DNA from: Sipunculus nudus
Taxonomy: Eukaryota; Annelida; Sipuncula; Golfingiida; Sipunculidae
DNA length: 64,000 bases
Assembly (NCBI GenBank): GCA_026874595.1
Contig: CM049310.1
Span: 16,904,058-16,968,057, forward strand
Direction: 5' to 3'
Shown here: positions 11,160 through 24,113 of the stretch, piece after piece
How the letters are laid out: every line of letters starts with the position of its first letter
How positions within the stretch are numbered: the first letter of the stretch is position 1
Notes under the pieces: model-generated
Database searches by the model: none
The model's input: the letters and a program-made list of their open reading frames with translations, nothing else
What the model was told of the DNA's origin: nothing
Made by a program: the position numbers and the translations under genes

Positions 11160-12670
11160 TGCGTTAAAAATCGCACGGATATCCTACGACCTCCGTACGT
11201 CTACTGTACGGTGCCCGTAGGTGGCTACCTGACGAAGGGCGGCCGCATGAACTTCAGCGCATACGCTAATGTCAGTAAAGCCGTGGTCCAAACCCGCCGT
11301 ACTTGCAAGTGCGTGCTGTCTACTTGCAAAACCGTGGGCAAATCTTGGGGATCCGTACGTGGTGAGTACCGCCTCAGTGCGGATTTTGGAGCACGCAGAC
11401 ACGCCGTAGCACTTTTAGTGCAGGAGGAACTTTCGCTGCGTTCGGGTTGCGTTCGGGCTACGGATTCATCTTCGACATCAGGCGGAAAAACACTCACGTT
11501 CATCGCACTTGCATTAAGGCCGTGTCACACAGCCGTTGACGCATAAGTTGGGCCTAACGTACGCATAAAATATGAGGCATACGCGGAGATACGCAATTCA
11601 TGCGCGATATACGTAATTCATAAGTTTTTCATGCGCATTTCATTCGTCGCCATGCGCAGCGAGTGGGGCCGGGATGGGCATACGCGGACATACGCGAGAA
11701 CGGTTTTGAGCTGCACAAAATTTTTCCTCTTTTTGGATTTACGCGATCTATGCGTAATTTACGTAGCTTATACGCAGTTCTTACGCAAATCATGCGTAAT
11801 TCATACGCGCATGTGCGCGATACAAACGAGATTGTTACGCAAAATCGGCGATTTTCACGACCGTTCCGCGTATGTCCGCGTATGTTAAACGAACCTTTCA
11901 CGCATATAACACGCATGTATCGCAGATGTATCACTTATATATCGCGTATACCGCTAAGAACTACGCACATTACGTGGGAATTATCTAGAAATTTGGCTTT
12001 TCCGTGGATATGCGTGTTCTTTGCGCAGTTTATTCGTATTTCATGCGTAGTTTATGCGTAGTTTATGCGTCGTTCTTGCGTGATTCATCTGTCAAAATTT
12101 CACGCATAACCCCCAACTTTTCTAATTTTTTTCCACGTATGTCCGCGTATAAATCCAGATTTTTCAATTTTATGCGTACATTATGCGCAATTTATGCGTC
12201 AACGGCTGTGTGACACGGCCTTTACAACATGCGAGTGAGTAAGTGCACCGTACGTGAGCAGCACGTGTAAGTACTGCCTCAAAACGACAACGCGGCAATC
12301 GCACGGAGATCGTACGTTACAAACACGTTGTAAGCACGTACAATTCACTTACCACGTGCGCATCGTACGATGTACGCAAACTCTCACGGGCCACGTATTT
12401 ACACCTTACGCAACCGTGCGTTGACGCACTTCCTCCCTACTCTTGCCACTCCCTCCCCACGTTTTCAGAAAAAATGTGGCTGCTTTAGCCTCCTCAGTAA
12501 ACGTACGGACTAAAAACATGCACGGTGGGTTGTGACCGGGGCTATACGGTCGTTGCGGAGTCCCTGCGGCCTTTGAAAACCGCACGGTTGCCGTGCGTCT
12601 ACCGCACGGAATAGCCCAAAAACACTCGCCGTACGGCGACCGTATCCCGGTTTTGACCGAGGCTTAAGAA
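11160..12670. repeat. CpG/CGTACG-rich repeat interrupted by a MITE
   Basis: A compositionally distinct island with many CGTACG, CACGTG-like and GCACGG words on both sides of the insertion at 11517-12221. Landmarks on the left ('tgtacggtgcccgtagg', 'gtgagtaccgcctcagtg') resemble landmarks on the right ('gtgcaccgtacgtgagc', 'gtaagtactgcctcaaaa'), suggesting an internally repeated element. At the right end, 'gaccggggctatacggtcg' (about 12536) resembles the inverse of 'cgaccgtatcccggttttg' (about 12638), so short inverted repeats lie near that edge. The outer limits are estimates; no coding content was recognised. Confidence 0.5.
11517..12221. mobile_element. PIF/Harbinger-type MITE, 705 bp
   Basis: Terminal inverted repeats of 30 bp are perfect: the left end begins AGGCCGTGTCACACAGCCG and continues to ...ACGCATAA (11517-11546); the right end at 12192-12221 is its exact reverse complement. 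The element is flanked by the trinucleotide TTA at 11514-11516 and 12222-12224. A 3-bp TWA duplication is the hallmark of the PIF/Harbinger superfamily. The interior is rich in TACGC/ATGCG words on both strands, so several overlapping frames stay open by composition only; no transposase or Myb-like motif is visible. It inserted into the CGTACG-rich repeat. The superfamily call rests on duplication length and TIR style, not on a transposase. Confidence 0.8.
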
Positions 12671-14400
12671 GGGTGGAACATGTGCGACTTTAAAAGAAAT
12701 AATGCATTTATTTATTTCAACATTCTGCAGGGTAGCCTACATAAGAAGAACAATTTTATTGTAAGCAGGACCCTGTTCCAGGTATAAAATTCAAGAAATT
12801 AAAATGTTGTTAATAAAAGTTAAAATACAAATCTAAATGACATACTAAGACTGTAAAACTAATACAAAATGATAGATTATACTTTATTATCATTAAGTTA
12901 TCATGTAGATGTTGGTACTAAGAGGGATAAGAGGCAACAAGCAAACGACTATGCTAGAAAAATAACTTTGTAAAGGGCAAGAAGCTATATATAAGATACC
13001 GCTGCAGGACTTGATATTTATTTTAGACGCTGCAAATCTGGGGCGGACTTGATGTCGAAGGAAAGGGCATTCCAATATAAAGGAATGATATACATATATT
13101 TATAAACGAGATAATTTGTTTTATTAATACACAATCGATTTCTTAAGAGATTAAGATAAAACCATTTAGGGACAACATTAATACCAAGAGTTTGGTGCTA
13201 AAATAACGAAAATATATTATTATAAAAAATAAAATATTAAATATTATAAAACATAATCATACAGTAGAATAATTTTTGTGCGTGGCCTTATTTGCAACAT
13301 AATTGACTGCTTCATTACCACCCCACACAATACTAACGGTTGAGGTTTAAAAATCCCGAGATAGGACAAGGCAACCTTGAAAATTTTTGGCATTTTTTAT
13401 TGCGCAGAAACTGGAGGTAAACAACCCTTACCCACGGGATATAACACACAGACTGAAACGAGCAGCTGTTTGTCGGCATCGTCAAGCCAGTCATGCCAAT
13501 ACTGGGAGGTTGACCCCTAAGTTTCTAAACACATGTATCAAGTTTGATTAAAAATCTCGGGCAATTTTGTCGAGACCTGTTTGGTTAATGACCTAGGGTC
13601 TACCCCGTTCACGGATATGTGTTTATATTGATTTGTAGATTCGCTAAAGGGCCATGTTGTCCGGTAACGCGGCATGCGAAACATTGGCAGTGGGAAAAGG
13701 TTTAATGATCCTTTGATCCTTGGTGTCTTAAAACAGAAACTGCGCTATGTCTCTCTCGCTATTGGTCATGCTGTTTGATTTCTGATCAGGTGATTTGGGT
13801 ACATACGGCGCTTATATATCACTTTAGAGCATGGTGTTGTCGGAATGTACCTAAAAATATAGGAATTACATGCTAAACCTTGAGGAGTTTGCAGTAAATT
13901 GCCCGTTATTGTAGCCGTCTCTGGCGTGGTGAACACACCGCCACTGGATATACAGGATTAAACAAGACTAAAGAAACACCCGAATAGTTAGAGTATAAAT
14001 TAGCCGGGATTTAGAGAAGAAATGTTTACTGTCGTCTATTTCTGGTGTAATGGGGTTTGTCTTTTTCAGATCACGTGATCTATCTACCGAGACAGAAGCG
14101 GAAGACATACCAAAGTAATATAAAGGAAGAAGGAAATCCGCGTCTCAGGGCTCAATGGCTGAGTTTCCTTTGTAGGCAGCCTTCATATCTGTAACCTTGA
14201 AGTCCCTTATTCAGTCAAAAGTAAAATAACGCGGGATTTTAAACTTTATCGGTGCCCTATATATATATATGTTTTAGTCTCCACAATTGGATTGTTCTAG
14301 GTTAATTAAAAAATAAAACTTTGTCGGCATCCCTGCATGCCTTAACGTCTAAAATTTAGCATTTTCGCGGATGAACTGAATGTACACTGATAAGTAAAAG
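12671..14400. other. Intergenic sequence, nothing recognised
   Basis: AT-rich, no supported gene. Short frames only. A short (TA)n run occurs near 14260-14270. Confidence 0.45.
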
Positions 14401-14404
14401 GACC

Positions 14405-14775
14405 GGCTTCTACTGTCTATGGGTAGAGCGCAGAGCTCCAAGCCCGGGGTCGTGAGTTTAAACTCACAGTGAGATCTTTACGGCCCACACAGCAGGCTGA
14501 ATGTTGAAAGCTGTGGATTACAGCCGTGTATCACTCGCCAACGAGTGTGTCTCGGGGGGTTCTTCAGAGTTAATTACTTATGACCCAGCAGAGATGACAG
14601 TTACACACCAAAAGCCCGCAGATATGGTAGACAGCTGGCTGGGTAACACTAGGATATCAAATATATGACATGAAGCGAGTTTCCGCCCTCTCGCCGAGTT
14701 CAATATCGAAATGAAACACAGCAGATGTAAATACTCAAGATGAAATTAGATACGTCAACATTACGTCCATACATA
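14405..14775 (+). mobile_element. tRNA-derived SINE, family copy A
   Basis: The head reads 'cggcttctactgtctatggg' followed by 'tagagcgcagagctccaagc' and 'gtcgtgagtttaaactcaca', matching the tRNA-like head of the intact copy at 60331. The body shares 'ccgtgtatcactcgccaacg' and the tail shares 'cagcagatgtaaatactcaa' with the other copies. An internal segment ('aacactaggatatcaaatat') is shared specifically with the copy at 34197-34403. The A-box and B-box have decayed. The 3' limit is estimated from loss of similarity near an A-rich stretch. Confidence 0.75.
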
Positions 14776-14779
14776 AAAA

Positions 14780-17195
14780 TTAAAAAAATATATATAAGTG
14801 TGAGTAAATGGAGCAAATATAGATTATTATATATATATCAGTATCGCCAACATTCATCTAAAAATAAAGAATTGTAAATATTAATATAAATTTTAGCATT
14901 TGCTAGCTTGCTTTGTTTTTAACGTGATACAACCGTTTCCGGAAAAAAGGCAACAAGGAAATGCTGGTAAATTATAAATGATACTAATTGTCATATCAAC
15001 ACTATGCATTAGGTTCGCGTGGCTCAAAACCAGTCATTTCTTAAGAATATATGAAAAACCAGTCATTGAATTCTATACAATTTTTACAAAATTTAGATTC
15101 CTGGCTTACTATGCTTACAAATTAAAGGGCTGTTATGTAAATCATTTTAAGGACTCTTTGTGTTAAGCCTATGTGATGGATGTGTTAACCTGCTTATCTA
15201 CAAGCTGCTAGTAAACATATCAATGTTGACAAATTGACAAACCGTGTAACCTAACTTAAAGTTGGCTGATTGTTTATGTGCAGGTCACTGATTGCAAAAT
15301 GCCCCAGGCAAATCTTTGATTCATCTGATTTGCCGCCAACTGCTTATTTTGCTCGGATTTATTTTGCGGGTCCCTCATACGTTATGAAAACAGGGGTATA
15401 AACAAACCAAACACCCTGTGTGAGATGGCATTGGCGTTTTCTATCCCAATTTTATCAAATGTACAGAGAATTATCTTTAGTAAATCGACGTCAGATAGTA
15501 GATTAAGTGGGACCATTACAGTAGTGCTAGGCCAAAAGTCAGATAATGCAAGCACGGTTAATTCAGTTGGGACCTTTCAACAGATCTTTCAACAGATCTC
15601 GACCTCGCGTGGAGGGTGATTGAAGGTTGTGTTGGGCATTGAATAATGTCACATATGTTCATGTTCACTATATGCTTGGCTAAAGACCAACTGATGACTA
15701 AATTCGATTTCATTTTACCAAGGGAAAATCTGAACATGATTTCAATTTACCCCCGAAGAACTCAAAATACTCCCCGTTTCGCTGGTTTAGCTAAAATGAT
15801 AAGTTATTTACTTTTAACCGGTAATTTACTTATATAATAAAACTGGTGACGGATGCCGTGAAAGTTAATCTCAACCTCTGATAAGTAAAATAGTTACATG
15901 GGTGCCACTCATCCAATCATCATTTTTGGCAACACTACTGACCAGATGTGTGTCTGTTAAATAACTTTCAAGTCCTGTTGGGGCTTAAAAGATTTCGTTC
16001 CACTACCCCTGTCCATCTGTTGTTTCGTAATAAGTTTAGTACAGCTTACCTTTATTAGCCGTGGAGGAAATCAGACAACTATGGCGATTCTCTAACAGCA
16101 AAATAATACTCTCCCATGTGTGGATTTCATATTATCAATTCAAAATAGATATGACGGAACAACAATACAGTATTATTAGCCACACAATATCATTGATGGC
16201 CTAAACTGAAGATTTCCGTCCGTCCTAGATTACATAGATAAACAGATAATGACCACTTGAAATGAAGCCATCGTTTTTTTTTTCGGACAGGGGTATTGGA
16301 ACAGTGTATAATGTCTTCCTGTAGAGTGTTATTCATCTTAATTACTTTGCGAACATCAAATTACGGCGTACTCCGTCGGACTAAGAGGTTGGCAAATTTA
16401 AAATTAGGTGCGTTTTCTTCCCAGAAATGGCATTTTATGCCATATGAAGACAAATTAATACAAATCACCGATGCAGCTATGTCAGTGGTCTAATAAGAGT
16501 AAATTTCACTTCTTCATTCAAACAGTGACAGGAGAGGATTGATTTAGAATACAAACAGAGACAAGAATAGGACAAAAGAAATTGTCGTGACATTTTGTTT
16601 TTTTAATACCTCGGCTCACGACCCTTTTCTGCTTTCTTGAACATCACTTTTAAACGTGACAGTTTTTTCAAACTAAAACATCTGTATAATATCAGTATAT
16701 CACAGAAAATCTGTTTAAATTTTTAGATTTGTGTATTCCATCCCTTTCAGTGTCGAATATTTGGTTCCTGCTTGAATGGGGTCCCTCTATTGATAAATAG
16801 AACAAGTGCACAGGTTAAGATGTAATTGAATTACGGATTTCAATATGAACCGGAGCATATTGCAAAGTCCAATTACTACTTAGAAAAATGTTTATACAAG
16901 TCTGTTTGGACCACAATATATTGAATTATTATGAAATTTAATACCCCTTAAGCGTGTTTTGAGATAGAGTTATTGATATAGAAGGCCTTTGGGGGAACTA
17001 AACTAGCCCCATGGGGTTTACATTTAATCATATAAATATTGCAGACGCCCTTAGGGTTGTCAATTTTCTCCATGCGGAGTCAAGCCTTGTTAGGCCCTGT
17101 TTCTGTGAGCAGTACAACTCTTTTTTTTAAGCAACGACTGTACCTACTTCGCATTGGAAAATATTAAATGTTATATTTGAATTTACAAATAAACT
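14780..17195. other. Intergenic sequence, nothing recognised
   Basis: AT-rich non-coding DNA. A small direct duplication 'ttcaacagatct' occurs near 15576-15600. No supported exon. Confidence 0.45.
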
Positions 17196-17201
17196 TTGTT
17201 A

Positions 17202-17278
17202 GTGACCATAATTACAAATATACGGGAATACGAGGGAACAGTGACCATAATTACAAATATACGGATATACGAGGGAAT
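17202..17278. repeat. Two-copy tandem duplication, ~40 bp
   Basis: Two adjacent copies of 'agtgaccataattacaaata' + 'tacgg(g/a)(a/t)atacgagggaa' differ by only a couple of bases, indicating recent slippage or unequal exchange. Confidence 0.85.
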
Positions 17279-17484
17279 TTGCTTAATTTAGATATACCAT
17301 AACTCTAAGACATAAGTCTTCCCTGTAGGATAGATACTTACGTACGCTACATCATATTACACTTTTCGTGAAACAGAACTAGCCCTAAATATTTTTTGAC
17401 GATCCTTTTTTGCTATTACAAATTTTTGGTCTAGTTCCTTTACTGTCAGTATGTGATTTCAGTTAACACGGATATTGCTGAAGC

Positions 17485-17645
17485 GCCAGGGCTTAGCCTA
17501 GTGGTTAAAGCGTTGAATCCTGTATTTTGGGTTATTTGTGACCCCATTTATAAAAATAAAATCCATATCACATATTTCACTCAGCCTTGATTTATATACC
17601 CCTGCGGCGCTTACGTAGCATGCACTAACGTTTGGTCAGTAACCC
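17485..17645 (+). mobile_element. Possible degraded tRNA-derived SINE
   Basis: Contains a perfect RNA polymerase III A-box-like TAGCCTAGTGG within 'gggcttagcctagtggttaa', a typical SINE head. The B-box position is degenerate ('ttatttgtgacccc'). Downstream sequence does not match the SINE family at 60331. Called on head structure only, so confidence is low. Confidence 0.3.
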
Positions 17646-20600
17646 TGTACCCGTGGTCAGGACTAAAAAAACTATATTTTCTTTCAGATATAATATTATT
17701 CTTTGCTTAAATTTTACAACTGTTCCATACCACCTGCTGATTTTAAATCAGACTTATAGAGTGGCCATAACTGATAGGGACCTTTGCCCGGGCTAGCTGT
17801 TTGCACCTTGTGGGAGTAAGGAATACTATCAACTGCATGTTCCGTTCCTTAAGGCACATCCTGTTTTTGAAATAGCATAGTTAAAATGAAAACACATGAA
17901 CAATATAAACAGACTGTTTTCCTTGAAATATGACTAATTTTTATTTTGGAGTCAAATGATTGAGCGACCACCGTCCCACAATCCCTGGAAGAGGTTATCC
18001 TTCGCGGAAGTATACCTGATTTACTTATTTCATGTACATTCATGCATATGTATTGTGTATCAGAAAATTATTATTCATTTCATAATAATGCTCTTTATCT
18101 TCTCTCTTCATTTAATATCTTTATATCCACGTCACTGCAGTATGTAGAAGCCCAGTGCGTAATAAGGAAATGACTCTTGTGTATGATTTGGCCCATGTGG
18201 CTCTCCTTCTGCTAAATAACACCCTCCCCAATAGCTACAGGCTTGTAACACAAGCACATCTTAAACTGACTTTTCTTGTTTAACGTAACAGCCCCTAAGG
18301 TAAAGATTTGCCCTCTAAAGCTTGGTCAGATATGACCATAGTTGTTCAGACCACGGATTTCGGCGTTTAGCGTGAGGACATGCAACAACCCGTACGTAAT
18401 ATGCATACGTGTTGTGTTAACTCGGACATAAACTGTAAGTTAATGTTCATATGTATAAAAATATTGGCACTTGTTGACTATTATTTATACAGCCTGGCAA
18501 GGCTTCCGCAGGGAAGGCTTTGAAGAGTTTATTCTTGAGCAAATTTAAGCCATGGAGATATGCGAGAAAACCATCATCCATCACGTGTTTTCAGGTAATA
18601 TTCATAAATCCCCTGCTAATTCGCATGAGAGTCCCAATTGGGGCTGTGTTCAATAAGATGGGAAACTCTCCCCTACAGGTATTCGGACTCCATTCCTGAA
18701 TGGAGGCTGAATTGTCGGGCTACCTCCCTAGATAGTCCCCTCTATCCTTGTCTCCTCTGGCTATATCGGGAATCAGCTCATGATTGTAGTTCTTTGAAAC
18801 ACTTTTTCACGGAGTTATCACCTCTAAGAACAGAGAGCCGCCCTTGTCTTCAATAACTCTAGCCATGGTTAGCTGAGGTCTTGTCACCGTCTTCAGTTTG
18901 TGAAAGTCGGCTTTGTTGTTTGTCTCTGAACCCTTAGTGAATGATCATTCTTTCTCTTGTTCGATCGCCTTCCCGTCGACCCTCTTTATTTGCTACATTT
19001 GCCAATGATCAAAGTGATTCTCTTGTTATTTGCTGTTCGGGGTCTTCTTTCTTCAGATCTTCTCATGTATCATATTTTGATGCAAGGTGTTAAGAATAAC
19101 CACAACTTGTTTTTTTTTATCGCAAGAATTTTCATCGCACTTCCCTGTTTCTTGTCGTCAATTGTACTTTTTTAAATCTTTTAATCTCTAAGATTAATGC
19201 TTTCTTTTGCGTGTAAGTTTTTTTTTAAATCCAGAACCACAAAAGATTCAGGAATCAAGCTACTTTTTGCGAAGCTTTGTTTTTCTGTTCTATAATCCCT
19301 ATTGTGTCCAATGTTCTACATTTAATATCTTGCCGATTATGTCACGAGTAGAAGTCAGATGCAAATATATCACCTGTTTTTCAACAAAAATTAGTAATGG
19401 AGATCTAATGCAAATAAGGAGAGAGGATAAACAAAGAGAAGAAAATCTTGTTGAAGAATTTGCATTCAGGGGACCAAAGAAAGCCACATTCCAAACATTC
19501 TGGGTCTAAATATTGATAAAAAACAAACTCGTTAGCCCAAGCCAGGTTTTCCTCTTACCGGGAGATCATAGTTATTTGAACAACCTATAACTAAAACGTT
19601 GCCATCGAGACGTAGTAGGTATACCGACCACTTCTTTCAGACTTACAGGCCATATCTCACTGCCGAAGAGATTTTCATTAAAATAAAAATCCGGCTTTAA
19701 TGGCAGATGATTTTTCTTATTTGAAACCAAGATTCTTCAAAGCAAGTTATTTCTATATGCAGACATTTCCGCCCTTAGAGGAATATTTGAAAATCGCGAA
19801 AACAAAGTATGCATCCCTAATCCAATGTTTAAACCACTCATCTGTTTTACTTTACCTATTATTTACTTGAAATCTTATGTTGCATAATGTAGTGACAACC
19901 TAATATGCTATTACCTATTTTATAACCCACTCCCAAGCGTACCTTTCTGTGCCATCTGGAGCTATTCTGAGCATCTGCCAGATCGGATGTCTCATCGCCT
20001 GGATGATTATATTTCTTTCAGCTGATTGTAGTTTGGGTTTATTTGCATGACCACATCAATGAGAAGCTGTTAAATATATTTGTTTCTGCAGGCAAGCAGT
20101 TATCTTTACTCGAGCCAGCGAATTTGACAAATCCTAAAGAAAATTAGATATAAGGTATAAAAAGTATAAAATTAGAATTAGATTATTAAGATTTTTAAGA
20201 ATTGTCTCGATGTTCGGTATTATGTTCCTTTATCGTTAATTAGCATTGTTATCATCTTTTCATTAAATATTCAACTTAAAGTTTTCAAACTATAAGTACT
20301 ACGGTTGTAGTACTGAAAGTATTTACACAACATATAAAATTTTCAAGAAAAATGGAATAAAATAAAAATAAAGAAAAAAAGAACAGAGGAAAAGATAGTA
20401 AAAGAGTAAAATGAAAAGAGTTGAGATTATTCCTGTCAGTGCAAAGCCATTCGTATACTAACACTCTAAATGAAAACAATCTGATAAAAATATGAAATTG
20501 TATGAAAAAAATATTAAATGATGTATACATTAATGCAGACTCAGTCGCCTGTCACACAAAATGAAAAATAGCTGTTATGATGCTTCTAAACATTAATAAA

Positions 20601-21365
20601 AAATCATTATTAAAGATAGGAAAGAAAAGTGTTTACTCAATAAATTGCAATTATTATAAAATATTGATAACGAGTGATGAATTCAGAAGTTATATTATAA
20701 ATAACTGAAACGCACCTCTAATAATCTTGAAGATGATTATTTGAGAAAAACAGTATAAAAATAGTAACACCTGAAAGACCATTAGAAGTATGAAATGAGG
20801 ATTTCCTAAAAAACCTATAGGACGCTTACACACCATCTGTGTTTTGGATCCACTCCTCCTCGGCTCGGCTAACAGGTTATAAAGGATCAAGGGAATTAAT
20901 ACCGGAAGCAGTCAAGCAAAAACTGGAGGAAAAAAGTCCTCTCATGTGAGTGATAAGATGCGCAAGCCAGTATTTTCAAAAGGTGTTCTACATTTCGTTT
21001 TTTTTTTTTTTGTAAAAAAAATATTCGACCGCCGTGTTAGAATTGAGAACAGTTGTATCTCATGTACCGTAAACGGAAAGATAATTAAATAAAATCTTGA
21101 AATAGTTCGAGTATTAACGTAAGAATTCTGAAGTCCTGTAGATGTACTTTGATAACAACTTTGTAAAATAAATTTTATTTGGGGTTGATGTTCCCTTTAC
21201 ACCGGACAAATACATACACACACACACACACAAATATATATAAAGTAACTGTCGTAAAAATCTTAAAACATTTCTTGTTTTGTTTTTTGCGAGGACCTTT
21301 ACTGACAAAACATCTTTTAATAATTAATTCTTTCGTCAAATAACAGCAAAGACAAGACGACCATA
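17646..21365. other. Intergenic sequence with an (AC)n tract
   Basis: No gene is supported. The 100-codon frame at 19207-19509 has no recognisable domain. A T-run lies near 20999-21011 and an (AC)n tract at 21212-21232. Confidence 0.45.
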
Positions 21366-21370
21366 GGTCA

Positions 21371-22862
21371 CGCGCTTGCCGGAAACCCTCTGACCCAGAT
21401 TGGAAGACAGATAATGAGAGCATGTAATAAAGAAGACAAAGAGGAAACAATGAGCCATTGTTTGTAAAGTTTGGACCAATATTGACACAGTTACGATGGA
21501 AATAATAATCTGACGTGTTTTCATGACTTTGACCTATTTAAAATTAGATATACAGCTTCAAGAATTCGTTCGAATATACAATAGGTGAAAATTGCAAAGT
21601 GATTCCTGGTAAACTGTGGCCTATAGAATGCTATTATAACAAAGGCAAGAACCAGCAAAAAGGCAACATTTAGGACAACTTGCAAACAGACAGACATATT
21701 GACAAAGTGACACAAAGTTGAGATCAGTTGACTAGACTTAGTTATGTAGAAGACAAAGGTGAAAAAAAATGAGCCAAAGTTTGTGAAGATAGGACCAGAA
21801 TGGACAAAGTTATGAGAAAAATAACATTTTGAAGTGTTTTGAAGTGACCGACATACTGACAAAGCGGCACAAAGTAGAGACAAAAAGACTTAACTATGTT
21901 ATGAAGAAGACAGAGGAAAAAAATAAGCTAAAGTTTATGAAATTTAGGTTAAAAGTCTCAGAGATATGGGCAAAAAATGATATATTCTAGTGTTTCAGGT
22001 GCAGTGCCCCCTAGCGGCTATTTTCCGAAACTGAAAAATCACTTTCGAGAGATTAGTGTAGGACTTAAGATGTATCAGTTTCGAAAGGATTCCTGCAAAA
22101 CTGCGGCCTGTAGAATGCTATATGTTAGACACAAGAACAAGCAAGAAGGCGAAATTGATGACACCTGACAGATAGACAGACATACTGTCAAAGTGACACA
22201 AAGCTGAGGCCAGATGTGGAGAAGACTCAGGGGAAGAAATTAAGCTATAGCTTATGTAATTCAGGTGTATAGTTTCGGAGATATTGTCAACAAAATTATA
22301 CGTTGATGAAGTTTAAGTGCAGCGCCCCCTAGAGGCCATATCCCGAAAATGAAAAAACAATTTTGAGATATTAGTGTAAGACATAAGATTCACCAATTTC
22401 AAAAGGATTCTTGCAAAACTATGGCCTGTAGAATGCTATATGTAAGACAGAAACACCAGCAAGAAGGTAAAATTGAGGTCAACTGACAGACAGACAGACA
22501 TACTGACAAAGTGACACAAATTTGAGCAAAGATGACAAGACCATGTTATGAAGAAGACACAGAGGAAGAAAATGAACCTAAGTTTGTGAAGATAGGACCA
22601 ATAGTTTCAGAGTTATGATGAAAATAAAATTTCGACGTTTTTCGATGACCTTGACCTTGACCTTTAACTTATGCCTACCGAAAACAATAGGCTACCAGGA
22701 CTTTAGACTTTCAATCACTCCTGAAAGTTTCAGATCGATTGCTAAAAAATTGTGGCCAGGAGAGTACTAACAAACAAACAAACATCGTGACAAACAAACA
22801 CACAAACAGACATACGCAACTGACCAACATGCTTGCCGAAATCGAAGATTTCCGGCAAGCAA
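21371..22862. mobile_element. Non-autonomous element with ~310-320 bp internal tandem repeats, copy 1
   Basis: Left end 'gcttgccggaaa' (from 21371) is matched by its reverse complement 'tttccggcaagc' at the right end (to about 22861): 12-bp terminal inverted repeats. The right end also folds on itself: 'gcttgccgaaatc' against 'gatttccggcaagc'. Between the ends lie degenerate tandem units, each with 'gtttgtgaagataggacca', a 'gtgccccctagcgg'-type box, 'aagatgtatcagtttc', 'ctgtagaatgctatatg' and a 'gacagacagacatact' stretch. The terminal block before the right end ('gatgaccttgacctt' ... 'aaacaaacaaacatcgtgac' ... 'actgaccaac') is also found at the right end of the element at 48.66 kb. This plan of conserved ends, tandem core and terminal hairpin resembles bivalve pearl/HINE-type elements, but the class is not proven. 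Confidence 0.6.
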
Positions 22863-22869
22863 AAATAAC

Positions 22870-23141
22870 ATATCCATCACTTGAACAGTGTCATAATTTC
22901 GAATGCTTCTCTGCAAAAGAAAAAAGTGTTTCTTTAACAATGTTTTTTTTCTACATTTAGGAAAGGAGCAGAAAAAAATACAAATAAATAAAGTTGAAAA
23001 TTTTTGTTTTGTTTTATCATTTTGCGTCAGTTAAAGTTTCATGTTTCTGCGTCTAAAAAAAAATAAATAAAAATGGTCAGAAACAATAGAAATGCTAATA
23101 TATGATAGGAACTTTTAAACCAGGTTTCCTCTACTGAAGGA

Positions 23142-23190
<49 letters not shown>

Positions 23191-23850
23191 AGATGGGGAC
23201 AAACATTTGCAACAAAATGGAAATTACGTTAGGCGGGGTAAAATTGCTGTCTATCCACCACAAATGGAATCCTTTTCATACAGGCTGACTTGGAATTTTT
23301 GATAACATAATAAGGTAATAACAAACAAATCCATTGGAACACGTGCGAGACAATATATTTGCTGGTGTTAGCAATATTTGCAAGTGACAAATGGATCCGT
23401 CTTTCGTCCGCATGTGTGCATGCATTGTATATGAATTACTTTGTTTGTCTGGTACCAATAGCAACGTTTATACTTGCGCCAAAGGATGAGGTATTGCATT
23501 TACACTTTGAGTCTTTACTTCGTTTGAATTTTAATAACCTTACGCAAACAATTCCCTAAAACATTAAAACATATTGTGGAGGATTCCGGTCAGACAGCCA
23601 AAGAACAATCCATTAAGTTTTAGAGGTAATAGGAGTCAGAATATAATATTTTAAATTTAAATGATTGTTTTATATTTTGGAGCTCTTCTGTGGTACAGGG
23701 ACAAGGGATCTCGTTAATCCTCGAAATAAGGTCCGGATCGCCATGCTTTGTGTCATTAATTTTGTTTCAAAATAATAGAGATAATTTAGAAATTTTTTTT
23801 TTTTATTTAGGTTTTAGTCACTTCAGATTATGTTTCTTTCGCAGTGCATA
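22870..23850. other. Intergenic sequence with (GA)n-G10
   Basis: No gene is supported. Contains a (GA)n run and a ten-G run at 23147-23190. Confidence 0.45.
23147..23190. repeat. (GA)n microsatellite joined to a G10 run
   Basis: A pure GA tract (23147-23180) followed by ten Gs. The arrangement matches 5445-5475. Confidence 0.95.
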
Positions 23851-23866
23851 ACATTTCTCGAGAATG

Positions 23867-24113
23867 TAAAGTTTTGAAATGCCGTGCTAGTCTGTTACTT
23901 ACAAAAGTAATGTAAATGGTTGACACCTTTTGAAAAAGACTAGCTGTGTGTGGGTTCTTGTACACAAGCTTTCGGGTGCTCGGCCCCCTTCCTCAGGTGT
24001 AAATGGAGCTGTTCCTCAGGTAGCTGTTCCCAGTATGGTTCCTACCATACCATCTTGTGTACAAGAACCCACACACAGCTAGTCTTTTTCAAAAGGTGTC
24101 AACCATTTACATT
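23867..24113. mobile_element. 247-bp hairpin insertion with 14-bp direct repeats
   Basis: The direct repeat ATTTCTCGAGAATG flanks the block (23853-23866 and 24114-24127) and looks like a target-site duplication. Inside are perfect inverted repeats of 61 bp (23908-23968 and 24054-24114) separated by an 85-bp loop. The left arm reads taatgtaaatggttgacac ... tgggttcttgtacacaag. The right arm overlaps the duplication by one base. The loop carries a hammerhead-like core on the minus strand. Variable-length target duplications, inverted arms and hammerhead motifs are known from Penelope-like retroelements, which is my preferred reading. No reverse transcriptase remains, so a foldback DNA element is the alternative. 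Confidence 0.6.
23969..23996 (-). ncRNA. Hammerhead-ribozyme-like core (loop of the 23.9-kb hairpin)
   Basis: Read on the minus strand: CTGAGGA, then 16 nt (AGGGGGCCGAGCACCC), then GAAAG. This follows the hammerhead core order C-U-G-A-N-G-A / helix II / G-A-A-A. Helix II can form GGG/CCC pairs, but the closing 10.1-11.1 position is A opposite C instead of a Watson-Crick pair. A convincing UH cleavage site with helix III was not found. Total length of 28 nt equals that of the second such motif at 59409-59436. Catalytic competence is doubtful. Confidence 0.35.

Noticed and set aside
11211-12213. Overlapping frames of 69-132 codons on both strands
   Set aside because: The MITE and its CG-rich host repeat lack TA-containing stops because of TACGC/ATGCG composition. 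Frames overlap on both strands and have no motif.
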